Shown here: positions 8,413 to 17,974 of the stretch, in pieces
How the letters are laid out: every line of letters starts with the position of its first letter
Numbering within the stretch: position 1 is the first letter of the stretch
Origin: Pseudoalteromonas sp. NBT06-2
GTDB lineage: Bacteria; Pseudomonadota; Gammaproteobacteria; Enterobacterales; Alteromonadaceae
Length of the DNA stretch: 64,000 nucleotides
Direction of reading: 5' to 3'
Assembly: GCF_002276045.1 (NCBI RefSeq)
Contig: NZ_NQMR01000016.1
Span: forward strand, 32,969-96,968
Notes under the pieces: model-generated
The model's input: only the letters and a program-made list of their open reading frames with translations
The model's database searches: none
Told to the model about the DNA's origin: nothing
Translations under genes and position numbers: made by a program

Positions 8413-9630
8413 ATGAGTAATCCAAATAACGTATCGCAGAATATTAGGCATGATCTTGAATTTATTGATGGTCACGCACTAAATATTCCGACACTGAAAG
8501 TACTACATGCAGATGGTGAAATTTATCCAGGTGCAGCTGAACCAGATATGGATCAAGATACTGCTTTGCATTTATATCGTACTATGCGATTTATTCGCGC
8601 CTTGGATGAGCGCATGCAGGCAGCACAACGACAAGGTCGTGTAAGTTTTTATATGCAATGTCTTGGGGAAGAAGCTTCAATCACAGCAAGTGCTGCAGCA
8701 TTAGATAAAAATGATATGATAATGGCACAATATAGAGAACAAGCAGCATTGCGTTATAGAGGGTTTACTTTAGAGCAATTTATGAATCAAATGTTCTCAA
8801 ATGAATTAGACCCTGCGAAAGGCCGTCAAATGCCAATTCATTACGGTTCCAAAGAACTAAATTACATGACAATCTCATCTCCGCTTGCTACTCAAATTCC
8901 TCAAGCGACAGGTTATGCTTATGGGCAAAAAGTAAAGCATGTTGATAAAGATACAAATACCTTATCAAGCCAAATAGACAATATAACCATGTGTTATTTT
9001 GGTGAAGGAGCAGCATCTGAAGGCGATTTTCATGCAGGTTTGAATATGGCTGCAGTGCTTAAAGCACCAGTAATATTCTTCGCTCGTAATAATGGGTACG
9101 CAATTTCTACTCCTGCTGATGAGCAATTTGCAGGTGATGGTATTGCTAGTCGTGGAGTGGGTTATGGTATTAAAACAATACGTGTAGATGGTACCGATGC
9201 ACTGGCAGTTTATGCTGCAACAAAAAAAGCACGTGAAGTTTGTACTATGACAGGAGAGCCGATTCTTATTGAATCGATAGCTTATCGTGTGGGTGCCCAT
9301 TCAACATCAGATGATCCTTCAGGATATCGTTCAAAACAAGAAGAGGCTGATAACAGTGAAACTTGTCCAGTTAAACGTTTTGAAGCTTGGTTGATTAAAA
9401 AGCAATGGTTAGACTTAGATGCTGAAAATAAGCTAAATGAACAAGTACGAGAAGAAATTCTAGACGCATTAAAAGTAGCTGAGAAAGTAGCGAAACCAGA
9501 ATTAATAGATTTAATCACTGATGTATATGATACTCCAATTCCATCATTGATTAAGCAGTTTGAGCAATTAGAAACACATATCAAGAAACACCCACAAGCC
9601 TATCCAACAACATCAGGGAGATTGAAATAA
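8413..9630 (+). CDS. bkdA1: Branched-chain alpha-keto acid dehydrogenase E1, alpha subunit
   Basis: Thiamine-diphosphate-dependent subunit that, with E1 beta, decarboxylates the keto acids of valine, leucine and isoleucine. The protein has 405 residues. The TPP/Mg motif [18 protein letters not shown], with the closing Asn in [11 protein letters not shown], lies around residues 197-230. [11 protein letters not shown] near residue 296 matches the branched-chain E1 alpha phosphorylation-loop region rather than pyruvate E1. The early [10 protein letters not shown] segment and adjacent E1 beta and E2 genes support the BCKDH assignment. It is the first gene of the operon and overlaps the next by 1 bp (TAATG). 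Confidence 0.93.
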   Translation: MSNPNNVSQNIRHDLEFIDGHALNIPTLKVLHADGEIYPGAAEPDMDQDTALHLYRTMRFIRALDERMQAAQRQGRVSFYMQCLGEEASITASAAALDKNDMIMAQYREQAALRYRGFTLEQFMNQMFSNELDPAKGRQMPIHYGSKELNYMTISSPLATQIPQATGYAYGQKVKHVDKDTNTLSSQIDNITMCYFGEGAASEGDFHAGLNMAAVLKAPVIFFARNNGYAISTPADEQFAGDGIASRGVGYGIKTIRVDGTDALAVYAATKKAREVCTMTGEPILIESIAYRVGAHSTSDDPSGYRSKQEEADNSETCPVKRFEAWLIKKQWLDLDAENKLNEQVREEILDALKVAEKVAKPELIDLITDVYDTPIPSLIKQFEQLETHIKKHPQAYPTTSGRLK

Positions 9631-10607
9631 TGGCTAAAGTTAATATGTTAAAAGCGATTAACTCTGCTTTAGAAATCTCAATGAATGAAAATCCTATGGC
9701 ATGTATTTTTGGTGAGGATGTTGGCGTTTTTGGTGGTGTTTTTAGGGCTACATCAGGTCTACAAGAACAGTTTGGTAAGCATAGAGTATTTAATACGCCA
9801 TTAACAGAACAAGGCATACTTGGGTTTGCCAATGGTTTGGCCGCTTTTGGTGCGCCAACGATAGCTGAGATTCAATTCGCAGATTATATTTTTCCGGCAT
9901 TCGATCAAATAGTAAATGAATCTGCAAAATTCAGATATCGAAGTGGTAATGAATTTGATGTTGGTAACTTAACAATACGTACTCCTTACGGTGGTGGCAT
10001 TGCGGGTGGTTTATATCACTCACAATCACCAGAAGCATATTTTGCACATACCCCAGGCCTTAAAATTGTTGTTCCAAGAAATCCGTATGAAGCAAAAGGC
10101 TTATTAAGAGCTGCGATTAAAGATCAAAATCCAGTATTATTTTTTGAACCAAAACGTTTATATCGTGCATCAATTGGTGAAGTGCCAGAAGATGATTACA
10201 TCATTCCATTAGGAAAAGCTCAGGTAGTGAAAGAGGGCTCTGATGTTACTTTATTAGCTTGGGGTGCGCAGATGGAGATAATTGAAAATGCAGCTAAACA
10301 AGCCGAAGAAGCAGGTATAAGCTGTGAAGTAATTGATTTACGTTCAATCATTCCTTGGGACGTTGAAACGATTGCTAAATCAGTGACTAAAACAGGCCGT
10401 TTAATTGTGAGCCATGAAGCGCCAATTACGAATGGTTTTGGTAGTGAAGTAGCTGCAACTATTGGTGAAGAGTGCTTTTTACATTTAGAATCTCCTATTA
10501 TGCGAGTATGTGGTTTAGATACACCATATCCTCTAGCTTTAGAAAAAGAATATGTACCAGATGCTTTAAAAGTATTGGCTGCTATTAAACAATCAGTTTC
10601 ATTTTAG
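9630..10607 (+). CDS. bkdA2: Branched-chain alpha-keto acid dehydrogenase E1, beta subunit
   Basis: Transketolase-like beta subunit of the BCKDH E1 heterotetramer, 325 residues, normal for the family. The N-terminal [15 protein letters not shown] and [16 protein letters not shown] motifs, the [17 protein letters not shown] segment and the C-terminal transketolase domain ([12 protein letters not shown], then [13 protein letters not shown]) are all present. The start ATG overlaps the stop codon of the alpha subunit, which should give balanced synthesis of the two chains. It is followed by the E2 gene after 69 bp. Confidence 0.94.
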   Translation: MAKVNMLKAINSALEISMNENPMACIFGEDVGVFGGVFRATSGLQEQFGKHRVFNTPLTEQGILGFANGLAAFGAPTIAEIQFADYIFPAFDQIVNESAKFRYRSGNEFDVGNLTIRTPYGGGIAGGLYHSQSPEAYFAHTPGLKIVVPRNPYEAKGLLRAAIKDQNPVLFFEPKRLYRASIGEVPEDDYIIPLGKAQVVKEGSDVTLLAWGAQMEIIENAAKQAEEAGISCEVIDLRSIIPWDVETIAKSVTKTGRLIVSHEAPITNGFGSEVAATIGEECFLHLESPIMRVCGLDTPYPLALEKEYVPDALKVLAAIKQSVSF

Positions 10608-10676
10608 GGGTTAAATTTAATGTTACAAGACTTTATAGTTGAAAGTACTAAATTGAATTCAAGAGGTAATTTTTAA

Positions 10677-12275
10677 ATGTCACAAGATTTTATATTACCA
10701 GACATTGGCGAAGGCATTGTTGAATGTGAAGTTGTCGAATGGTTAGTTGCAGAAGGTGATACAGTAACTGAAGATCAACCTATCTGTGATGTGATGACAG
10801 ATAAAGCATTAGTGCAAATACCTGCCGTACACAATGGTATGATAAGCAAATTATATTATGCTAAAGGTGATATCGCCCAAGTGCACGCTCCTTTATTTTC
10901 TATGAGTATAGCGGGAGACGCTACAACAGGTGAAATCATTGTTCCAGATAAAATACATGAAACCACATCTCAAACCCAAGAAAAAACACACTCTGGTGAA
11001 CATCTTGATGATTTCATTTTACCTGATATTGGTGAAGGAATTGTCGAATGTGAAATCGTTGAGTGGTTAGTTGAGGAGGGGCAGGTTATTGTAGAAGATC
11101 AAGCTGTTTGTGATGTAATGACAGATAAAGCACTTGTTCAAATTCCAGCAAAATATTCAGGTACTGTTGCTAAATTATATTATCAAAAAGGTGATGTTGC
11201 TAAAGTACACAGTCCACTGTTTCAAATGAGTTTAGCAGGTAATTCCTGTTCAGTAGCCTCTGCAGAACCAACAGTCATTGCAGCTTCTAAATCGTTAGAA
11301 CTTGAAGTAACAGAAAAAACTAACAAAAAACCTAATTCAAAACATGAACAAGTCTCTAATGCTGCTACTAATAAAGTGGTAAATGAAAAAGCGATAGCTT
11401 CTCCTGCTGTAAGACGTCGTGCAAGAGAGATGGATTTAGATATTAAATGCGTACCAGGATCTGGTAAGAACGGCCGTATTTATAAAGACGATTTAATACG
11501 TTTTTCGCAAATTAAAATAGAGCGAAACTCAGTAGTATCAACACCTCAGATTGAAAATATCATTACATCTGTCGATCACGTTGAACCAATTCGTGGTATC
11601 AAAGCTGTTATGGCTAAATTAATGACGGAATCAGTTACAACTATTCCACATTTTACTTTTTGTGATGAAATTGATTTAACAGAACTAATTAAACTTCGAA
11701 GTGGCATTAAAGAAGAATATAAAAATCAGGGCATTAAGGTCACTATGATGCCATTTTTTATTAAAGCATTATCGTTAGCTATTAAAGAATTCCCTGTACT
11801 TAATTCAAAAGTAAATGAAGATTGTACAGAGCTTAAATATTTTGGCGATCATAATATTGGCATGGCAGTAGATTCGAAAGTTGGTTTACTTGTTCCCAAT
11901 ATTAAACAGTGTCAAACTAAAAACATTGTTGATATAGCAAATGAAGTCACCCGTTTATCAGATTCAGCGAGAACAGGGCGTGTTTCGCCAGAAGATTTAA
12001 AAGGTGGTACTATCACTATTTCTAATATTGGTGCAATTGGCGGTACTATTGCGACTCCAATTATCAATAAACCTGAGGTTGCAATTGTAGCATTGGGTAA
12101 GTTACAAAACTTACCACGCTTTGATGATCAAGGTAATGTTGTTTCTTGTGCAATTATGCAAGTAAGTTGGTCTGGTGATCATCGTGTAATTGATGGTGGC
12201 ACGATAGCGCGCTTTAATAACTTATGGAAAGATTACTTAGAAAATCCTTCTAGGATGATTATGGCAATGAGCTAA
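10677..12275 (+). CDS. bkdB: Dihydrolipoyl acyltransferase E2 of branched-chain keto acid dehydrogenase (two lipoyl domains)
   Basis: Core acyltransferase that moves the acyl group from E1-bound TPP to CoA. The 532-residue protein has two lipoyl domains with lipoylated lysines in VMTDKALVQIP (Lys43 and Lys151), a peripheral-subunit-binding domain at about 240-276 (ASPAVRRRAREM, GKNGRIYKDD), and a C-terminal catalytic domain with DHRVIDGG (His502, Asp506). The two lipoyl domains are near duplicates of each other, one more than the usual branched-chain E2. No E3 gene follows, so dihydrolipoamide dehydrogenase must be shared from elsewhere. It ends at a terminator. Confidence 0.94.
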   Translation: MSQDFILPDIGEGIVECEVVEWLVAEGDTVTEDQPICDVMTDKALVQIPAVHNGMISKLYYAKGDIAQVHAPLFSMSIAGDATTGEIIVPDKIHETTSQTQEKTHSGEHLDDFILPDIGEGIVECEIVEWLVEEGQVIVEDQAVCDVMTDKALVQIPAKYSGTVAKLYYQKGDVAKVHSPLFQMSLAGNSCSVASAEPTVIAASKSLELEVTEKTNKKPNSKHEQVSNAATNKVVNEKAIASPAVRRRAREMDLDIKCVPGSGKNGRIYKDDLIRFSQIKIERNSVVSTPQIENIITSVDHVEPIRGIKAVMAKLMTESVTTIPHFTFCDEIDLTELIKLRSGIKEEYKNQGIKVTMMPFFIKALSLAIKEFPVLNSKVNEDCTELKYFGDHNIGMAVDSKVGLLVPNIKQCQTKNIVDIANEVTRLSDSARTGRVSPEDLKGGTITISNIGAIGGTIATPIINKPEVAIVALGKLQNLPRFDDQGNVVSCAIMQVSWSGDHRVIDGGTIARFNNLWKDYLENPSRMIMAMS

Positions 12276-12288
12276 CATTTATAAAATA

Positions 12289-12314
12289 AAAACCAGCAAA
12301 TATGCTGGTTTTTT
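12289..12314 (+). terminator. Terminator of the bkd operon
   Basis: AAAACCAGCA (12289-12298) pairs perfectly with TGCTGGTTTT (12303-12312) around AATA, followed by more T residues. It lies 14 bp after the E2 stop. Confidence 0.88.
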
Positions 12315-12325
12315 GTGTTTGCTAA

Positions 12326-12356
12326 GCAAGCCTGACAGACTGAAAGAAATCTGTAT
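12326..12356. repeat. Short dispersed repeat, copy 2
   Basis: Partner of the segment at 1647-1677, 24 of 31 bases identical, with a cleaner hairpin ACAGA-N10-TCTGT (12335-12354). It lies just after the bkd terminator, between convergent genes. Confidence 0.4.
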
Positions 12357-12383
12357 GAGTTGTCTTGATTATTGCCTGAAATC

Positions 12384-14741
12384 TTAACTTATTCTCTCAA
12401 GGGTATTATCTTTAATGGTAAACTTATGAACTTTAACCATATCAAGGTAGGCTGATTTATTATCATAGAAACTGACTTGGGCAGTATTTATTTCTTTGAC
12501 TTTAGTATTAACATTATGAAAGTTAACATTCATTGTTTCTCCATTGATCTCAACAATTGCAACACCATGCTCCCACATTTTTGAAAAGATTAAAGAATCA
12601 GCAATATCATTTCTTTGCGTTGCAGTGGTTGCTAAGGTATCAAAAAATACTGGTAATTCTTTGACAACAGGAGATACATCGCCTAATTGTGATATTAACT
12701 GATTCATACCTTGTTCTAAAAATGTACCGAAGGTTGCGGATGATATTGATGAAGTTGTAAAGTTAAATGATTTTGTGCCTGTAATCAAATTTGGCTTATG
12801 CTCTGTCACATAACTACTATGTACATCTCCCCCAAGTGTTATAACAGAGTTAGCACTGAGTACATTTTCAATTAAATTTGCTTTAAATTGTGGGAAACCG
12901 TCCCATTGATCTGTCTCTAGGTAAAATCTTTGTTTAAAAGAAGAAGGTACAGCATCAGATGCAAGTGCAGCTTCTAACAATTCAAAACCTGAATTTGCTC
13001 GACTCTTAGATAAATCAAATATTAATGGAGAAAATGAGACAGAGCTCCCTAAAAGCTTCCATGTACTGTTTGATGTTGAAAATGTTGTTGCTAACCATGC
13101 TGTTTGTGTTTCATCAAAAGCAGATTGTACAGATGATCCTTGAAGTTGTGACTTATACTCTTTAAATCCAGCATATAAATCATAAGTATCTTTAATAACA
13201 AAATACCTGCTGCCTAAGTAATTAAATAATGATGTTTTACCCATAGTATAAAATGCGAGGCCTTGTTCAACTCCTTGCTCAGGTAATGCGGGAAGTTGTT
13301 GCAATGGGTGTTCTTCTGGTAAGTTTCTTTTGGCACCCGATAATACTTGGTTTAAATAACTCGTAGCTAGAGTGCCTTTAATAACATCAATTGCTCTTTG
13401 TTGTGCTTGTACCAAAGCATTTTCCTGAGACATTTCAATTTTTGCTAATAACGCCTGAGTATATAATCCGGTGAATATTTCAATAAAAGCTGATTTATAT
13501 GGTATGAACATCACATCGTCAATATTGATATACGGTGACATTTTGCTTACAACACCATTAATCTTTTCTGATGCCATGCCAGTTACTTCTAGGAAACTAG
13601 ACAGAGTAGTTTGGTCTAACTCTACAGTGCCAGGGAATGCATCTTCAGGAATAATATGGTCTGGTCGGTTTGTTCTAAAGTCTGTCATGGCGATATGACA
13701 ATGTTTACCAAAATGGAAATCTCTATAAATTTTAGTATTTGGGAATAAGTGCATTTCTTCTATTTGTAATTCGCCAGAACTCAGGTCTTCTGAAATATGT
13801 GCTTGTTCATGGTCTATTGGCATATAATCAAAATAAGCAATCTCAGAATTACGTTTTCTTTGTGTTTGTTGTTCGATATCTGCTCCATCTAAATTGGTTG
13901 CATTATCAGCCCAACTATCATCAGAAAATTCATGATCATCCCATATTGCTATCATAGGAAATCTTTCATGTATTTTTTGTAATAATGTATCTGTACGATA
14001 TGTTTTATATAATTGACGGTAATTGTCTAAACTATTTGCTGCTTGATATTTATTTTCGCCTACACCTAAATTTAAAACACCTTGTTGATCAATAAATTCA
14101 ATTTTTCGCTCATGGTCTGTTGATTGAAATAAAGGGTCTCCTGTTGTTTCGTAGATGTAATCGCCAAGGTGTATTACAAAATCTAAATCGTCTTGTTCTA
14201 AAAGAGACAAATAATTATTATAATAACGGCCAATATAATCCTGACAAGATACATAAGCAAACTTAACACTTGCATCATTATCAATTGAAGGCGCAGTTTT
14301 GGTTCGACCTATATTACTGGAATATTTTTTGCCGTCAATTATGTAAATAAATCGATAAAAATAATATTTAGCTTCTTCTAGCTCTGTTACTCTTATTTTC
14401 AAACAGTGATCAGAAGATGGACTTGCAGTTAATGTTTGCTCAACAACTAATTGATTAAAGTTTTCATCTTGTGATACTTGAAGTGTTACATCTGTATCTT
14501 CATTAGATGCATTATCTATTCTAGTCCATAAGATAACAGAATTTGGTTTAGGATCACCTGATACAACTGATTGAGGAAAATACATGGTACCATCCAGAAT
14601 ACTAGGGTTTTCGGGTTTTACAATGATATCTGAGGTTCCTTGTTTATTACCTGAACCGCCACAACCTACAATATTACTCGTTACAATTGCACTTGCACTT
14701 ACAACCATGGTTTTTATAAACTTACGTCTTGAAAATTCCAT
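12384..14741 (-). CDS. PhoD-family alkaline phosphatase/phosphodiesterase, Tat-exported lipoprotein-like
   Basis: Secreted metallophosphoesterase of 785 residues, longer than the roughly 550 typical of PhoD. The N terminus has a Tat-like SRRKFIK signal followed by a hydrophobic run and IVGCGG (Cys27), which could be a lipobox. Family motifs are SGDPKPNSVILWTRI, HLGDYIYET, WDDHEFSDDSW and the metal-binding GGDVHSSYVTEH near residue 640. PhoD enzymes release phosphate from phosphomono- or diesters, including glycerol-phosphate polymers and phospholipid headgroups. It starts 52 bp after the kinase gene on the same strand, so it may be the last gene of the glycerol-phosphate cluster; extra inserted segments (about residues 330-520) account for the length. 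Confidence 0.85.
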   Translation of the reverse strand: MEFSRRKFIKTMVVSASAIVTSNIVGCGGSGNKQGTSDIIVKPENPSILDGTMYFPQSVVSGDPKPNSVILWTRIDNASNEDTDVTLQVSQDENFNQLVVEQTLTASPSSDHCLKIRVTELEEAKYYFYRFIYIIDGKKYSSNIGRTKTAPSIDNDASVKFAYVSCQDYIGRYYNNYLSLLEQDDLDFVIHLGDYIYETTGDPLFQSTDHERKIEFIDQQGVLNLGVGENKYQAANSLDNYRQLYKTYRTDTLLQKIHERFPMIAIWDDHEFSDDSWADNATNLDGADIEQQTQRKRNSEIAYFDYMPIDHEQAHISEDLSSGELQIEEMHLFPNTKIYRDFHFGKHCHIAMTDFRTNRPDHIIPEDAFPGTVELDQTTLSSFLEVTGMASEKINGVVSKMSPYINIDDVMFIPYKSAFIEIFTGLYTQALLAKIEMSQENALVQAQQRAIDVIKGTLATSYLNQVLSGAKRNLPEEHPLQQLPALPEQGVEQGLAFYTMGKTSLFNYLGSRYFVIKDTYDLYAGFKEYKSQLQGSSVQSAFDETQTAWLATTFSTSNSTWKLLGSSVSFSPLIFDLSKSRANSGFELLEAALASDAVPSSFKQRFYLETDQWDGFPQFKANLIENVLSANSVITLGGDVHSSYVTEHKPNLITGTKSFNFTTSSISSATFGTFLEQGMNQLISQLGDVSPVVKELPVFFDTLATTATQRNDIADSLIFSKMWEHGVAIVEINGETMNVNFHNVNTKVKEINTAQVSFYDNKSAYLDMVKVHKFTIKDNTLERIS

Positions 14742-14793
14742 CCTGTTTACCTTATTATTATTTTATTACTTGTTTATTTGCTGAATTTTTAAT

Positions 14794-16365
14794 TTATTGT
14801 GGATAGCCCGTTATTTTTTTGATTTGTGTATATATTGGTTTTAATTGTTTATACATTTTCAAGTATACCTTGCTATATAATTCATCGTAGAGGGCTACGT
14901 TTTCTTTTATGGGCTCAAATGTATCGATAATATGTGTCATTTGTTGTGTCGCTTGTTGATAATTATCATAATATCCACAACCAACAGCTGCATTCATTGC
15001 CGCACCTAATCCTGATGTTTCAAAAGTATGCGGTCTATGAGTTGGTAAATTGAATATATCTGCACTCAATTGCATTGCAGCATCAGATTGCGAGCCGCCA
15101 CCTGAAATAATTAAACTGTTAATTTTTGTCCCTTGACGCTTTTCTAATGTATGTTTGCCCTCTCTTAATGCATATGCTAATCCTTCTAGAATAGAACGAT
15201 ATATATGAGCGCGGGTATGTACATCGCCAAAACCTAAAATAGCCCCTTTTGCTTCTAGATTTTTGATACCTGGTGACCAATATGGCTGCAATATGAGACC
15301 TAACGAACCCGGAGCGACTTGTTTAACTAGACCATCAAATAAGCTTTCAGGAGAAACGCCTAAACTTTTTGCTTTTTCGATTTCACTTTGGCCAAACTCT
15401 TTTTTGAACCAATTAACCATCCAGAAACCACGATAAATCATTATTTCACTATTGTAATGATTAGGAATTGCAGAAGGGTATGGTGGAATAAATGCTTGTG
15501 GTTCTACATATTTTTTATTATTTGTATTGATCGTTGCTGTTGTACCATAACTTAAACTTGCAGTTGAAGGTTCAAAGCAACCAGAGCCTAGTACTTCACA
15601 TGCCTTATCAGATGCTGAAGCGATAAGTTTAGTGCCCGTTTGTATTCCTGTTAATTTTGCTGCTTCTTCAGTGATTAGCCCTAATATCTCACCCGGTTTA
15701 ACAAGCTCTGGTAACATACTTGGTTTAATATCTAATGCGTGCCATTTCCAATCAATTTTTTTCGCCCAGTTTTGTTTTTTATAATCAAAGGGTAAATAGC
15801 CTACAATGGCCCCGGTTGAATCTTTGAATTCACCTATTAATTTATACGTTAGGTAACCTGACAATAATAAGAACTTATCTGTTTTATGCCAAATATCGGC
15901 CTCGTTTTGCCTGATCCAGTTGATTTGTGCCTTTTGTCTAAAATACTCAATAACTTTTGATTGACCTATGCATTTAAAAGTAGCAGACCAATACCAAGGC
16001 ATTTTTTTATTTATTTTTGCTAGACGTTGATCTAACCATAAAATACAGGGTCTAAGAGGTTTATAGTTTTTGTCTAAGTTAATAACTGAACCACGTTGCG
16101 TGGTTAGCGATACAGCTGTAATTTTACTCTGGTATTCATTATTTATAACATTAGATTGTTGCCACAACTGTTGACAGCAAAGCTTTAAGTTTATCCAAAA
16201 GGATTCAACATTTTGCTCCGCCCACCCCGGATTTTCAGAAAAATATGGCTCAAACTCTACTTTACTCTTAGCTAAAAGATTACCCTTTAAATCGAATATT
16301 AAAGCCCTAATACTTTGTGTGCCGTTATCAATAGTGAGGATCAGGCTTTGATCATACTTATTCAT
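14794..16365 (-). CDS. FGGY-family carbohydrate kinase (glycerol-kinase-like)
   Basis: ATP-dependent sugar/polyol kinase of 523 residues. The N-terminal phosphate loop is TIDNGTQSIRALIFD, followed by PGWAEQNVESFW, TTQRGSVINLD and LWLDQR, and the C-terminal FGGY nucleotide-binding part contains ISGGGSQSDAAMQLSADIF. It resembles glycerol and xylulose kinases, but the exact substrate is not clear. I chose the ATG at 16365: a GAGGGA ribosome site lies 7 bp upstream, and ATGAATAA gives an 8-bp overlap with the dehydrogenase stop. Genetic linkage to GlpD and an alkyl-DHAP-synthase-like enzyme suggests a glycerol or glyceryl-ether substrate. Confidence 0.82.
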   Translation of the reverse strand: MNKYDQSLILTIDNGTQSIRALIFDLKGNLLAKSKVEFEPYFSENPGWAEQNVESFWINLKLCCQQLWQQSNVINNEYQSKITAVSLTTQRGSVINLDKNYKPLRPCILWLDQRLAKINKKMPWYWSATFKCIGQSKVIEYFRQKAQINWIRQNEADIWHKTDKFLLLSGYLTYKLIGEFKDSTGAIVGYLPFDYKKQNWAKKIDWKWHALDIKPSMLPELVKPGEILGLITEEAAKLTGIQTGTKLIASASDKACEVLGSGCFEPSTASLSYGTTATINTNNKKYVEPQAFIPPYPSAIPNHYNSEIMIYRGFWMVNWFKKEFGQSEIEKAKSLGVSPESLFDGLVKQVAPGSLGLILQPYWSPGIKNLEAKGAILGFGDVHTRAHIYRSILEGLAYALREGKHTLEKRQGTKINSLIISGGGSQSDAAMQLSADIFNLPTHRPHTFETSGLGAAMNAAVGCGYYDNYQQATQQMTHIIDTFEPIKENVALYDELYSKVYLKMYKQLKPIYTQIKKITGYPQ

Positions 16366-17974
16366 TAAGCTTTCCCTCATATTTCTTAGTTAAGTGTTTA
16401 AAACTATAGTGAGTATTCCAAATATTCAGATATCGATTAAGTTCATCATGCCATTTACTTTCATCCCAATTTAAATATTTAATACACCATGGTTTTATTT
16501 TATCTAGTTGTTCAATTGCTCCATTAGGTAATACATTTCCAATTCGAGTACGCCTTAATAGCAAATCATCTAAATGCATTACTTGTTCATGTTTTATTGA
16601 CCAAATAATTTCTGACCATAATGTAAGGCTGTAGGATATTGGCTTCATATCTGATTGATTAGATTCAATAAGGAGTTGATTGGTTAACTGACCATAGTTA
16701 CCGGCTAAGCGATTTATTATGTGTTTAGATAAGTTATTTTTATTTATTCGGAAATTTTCATCAAAAGCAGTGAACATGTATGTATCAACATCTTTATTTA
16801 ATAATTTACAGGCAATTTCTAAAACATGTTTCGCAATGACTCTGAAAGTAGTTAACTTTCCACCAGCGATATTTATCAGGCCATATTCATGCCAAATACT
16901 ATGATCTCTTTTTTCTTTTGAAGGGGTAATTACGCCTCCTTTAGTGACAACTGGTCTAACGCCAGAAAATGTAGAAATTAAATCTAGTTCTGTAAGTTTT
17001 ATATTTTCAAACTGGTGTTTTACACATTGAAGTAAATAATCAAATTCATCTTGGCTGATATTTGGTTCAATATTTAAGTCTTTGTGATGTTCAACATCTG
17101 TAGTTCCAATAACGGTTGCGTTTTGCCAAGGATATATTTGAACAGGACGTTTATCTTTAGGGTGCCTCACTGAAATTGCACTGGCAACGGGTAAGCTCAA
17201 GTTTGAAACAATCAAATGACTGCCTCTTAATGCTCTTAACTTAACTTTTTGATTATATTTGTTAAATTGGTTTGCAAGTGCACCTGTCGCATTGATCACA
17301 ACTTTACTATTAATGGTTATAGGTTCTGCTTGATCGTTTACTTGAACAATTACACTTTTAATGTTTTGGCGGTTATAATTTAACTTGATCACTTTAGTAT
17401 AGTTAATTGCTAAAATATCATTATTATTGGTTTGCGCCTCTTGCAATAACCTTAAAACGAGTCTGCAATCGTCAGTCATAGCATCAACAAATTGGCTTCC
17501 TCCTTTGGAGTGAATTGACTTAACTTTAGGTGCAAAATAAAAATAATCTTGTTTTGGGTGATAGCTATGTTGCTTTATACCCGCGATATAGTCATAAACA
17601 GATAACAAACCGTTAAATATCCAAGGTTGTGGAAATTCTTTATGATAGTGGCTCATTAAAAAGCTTTGATTAAAAACTAAACCATTAGAGTGCTCTACTA
17701 AATGTTGGCGCTCTCTAACTGATTCTATGGTTAACTTTATTTGACCATCCGCAATATAGCGCAATCCTCCGTGAACCATTTTTGAAGAGCGACTTGAACT
17801 ACCCCAAGAGAAATCATTTTGCTCAAGTAATAGTGCTTTTAACCCTAACTGACTTGCTAATTTAAGAATACCAGCGCCAGTGATGCCGCCCCCTATAATG
17901 ACAATATCCCAATCAGTTTGTTCTTGCATTATTGATAAGCGCTGCGAGCGATTTAAGTTAAAACTATCAGTCAT
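16358..17974 (-). CDS. FAD-dependent glycerol-3-phosphate dehydrogenase/oxidase (GlpD family)
   Basis: Membrane-associated flavoenzyme that oxidises sn-glycerol-3-phosphate to dihydroxyacetone phosphate and passes electrons to quinones. The 538-residue protein has the Rossmann motif VIIGGGITGAG (residues 25-35), then SRSSKMVHGGLRYI, INATGALANQF, GTTDVEHHKD and TFSGVRPVV, all GlpD signatures. The ATG at 17974 is preferred to a TTG at 18013 because it forms an ATGACTGA overlap with the upstream stop. It overlaps the kinase gene by 8 bp. This copy is in a specialised cluster and is probably a paralogue of the general GlpD. Confidence 0.88.
   Translation of the reverse strand: MTDSFNLNRSQRLSIMQEQTDWDIVIIGGGITGAGILKLASQLGLKALLLEQNDFSWGSSSRSSKMVHGGLRYIADGQIKLTIESVRERQHLVEHSNGLVFNQSFLMSHYHKEFPQPWIFNGLLSVYDYIAGIKQHSYHPKQDYFYFAPKVKSIHSKGGSQFVDAMTDDCRLVLRLLQEAQTNNNDILAINYTKVIKLNYNRQNIKSVIVQVNDQAEPITINSKVVINATGALANQFNKYNQKVKLRALRGSHLIVSNLSLPVASAISVRHPKDKRPVQIYPWQNATVIGTTDVEHHKDLNIEPNISQDEFDYLLQCVKHQFENIKLTELDLISTFSGVRPVVTKGGVITPSKEKRDHSIWHEYGLINIAGGKLTTFRVIAKHVLEIACKLLNKDVDTYMFTAFDENFRINKNNLSKHIINRLAGNYGQLTNQLLIESNQSDMKPISYSLTLWSEIIWSIKHEQVMHLDDLLLRRTRIGNVLPNGAIEQLDKIKPWCIKYLNWDESKWHDELNRYLNIWNTHYSFKHLTKKYEGKLNE

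Noticed and set aside
8965..9300. Cys/Thr-rich minus-strand frame inside the E1 alpha gene
   Set aside because: It is fully antisense to a well-supported gene and reads as a shadow of it.
13471..13957. Plus-strand frames inside the PhoD gene
   Set aside because: They lack ribosome sites and lie opposite a long coding region with clear motifs.
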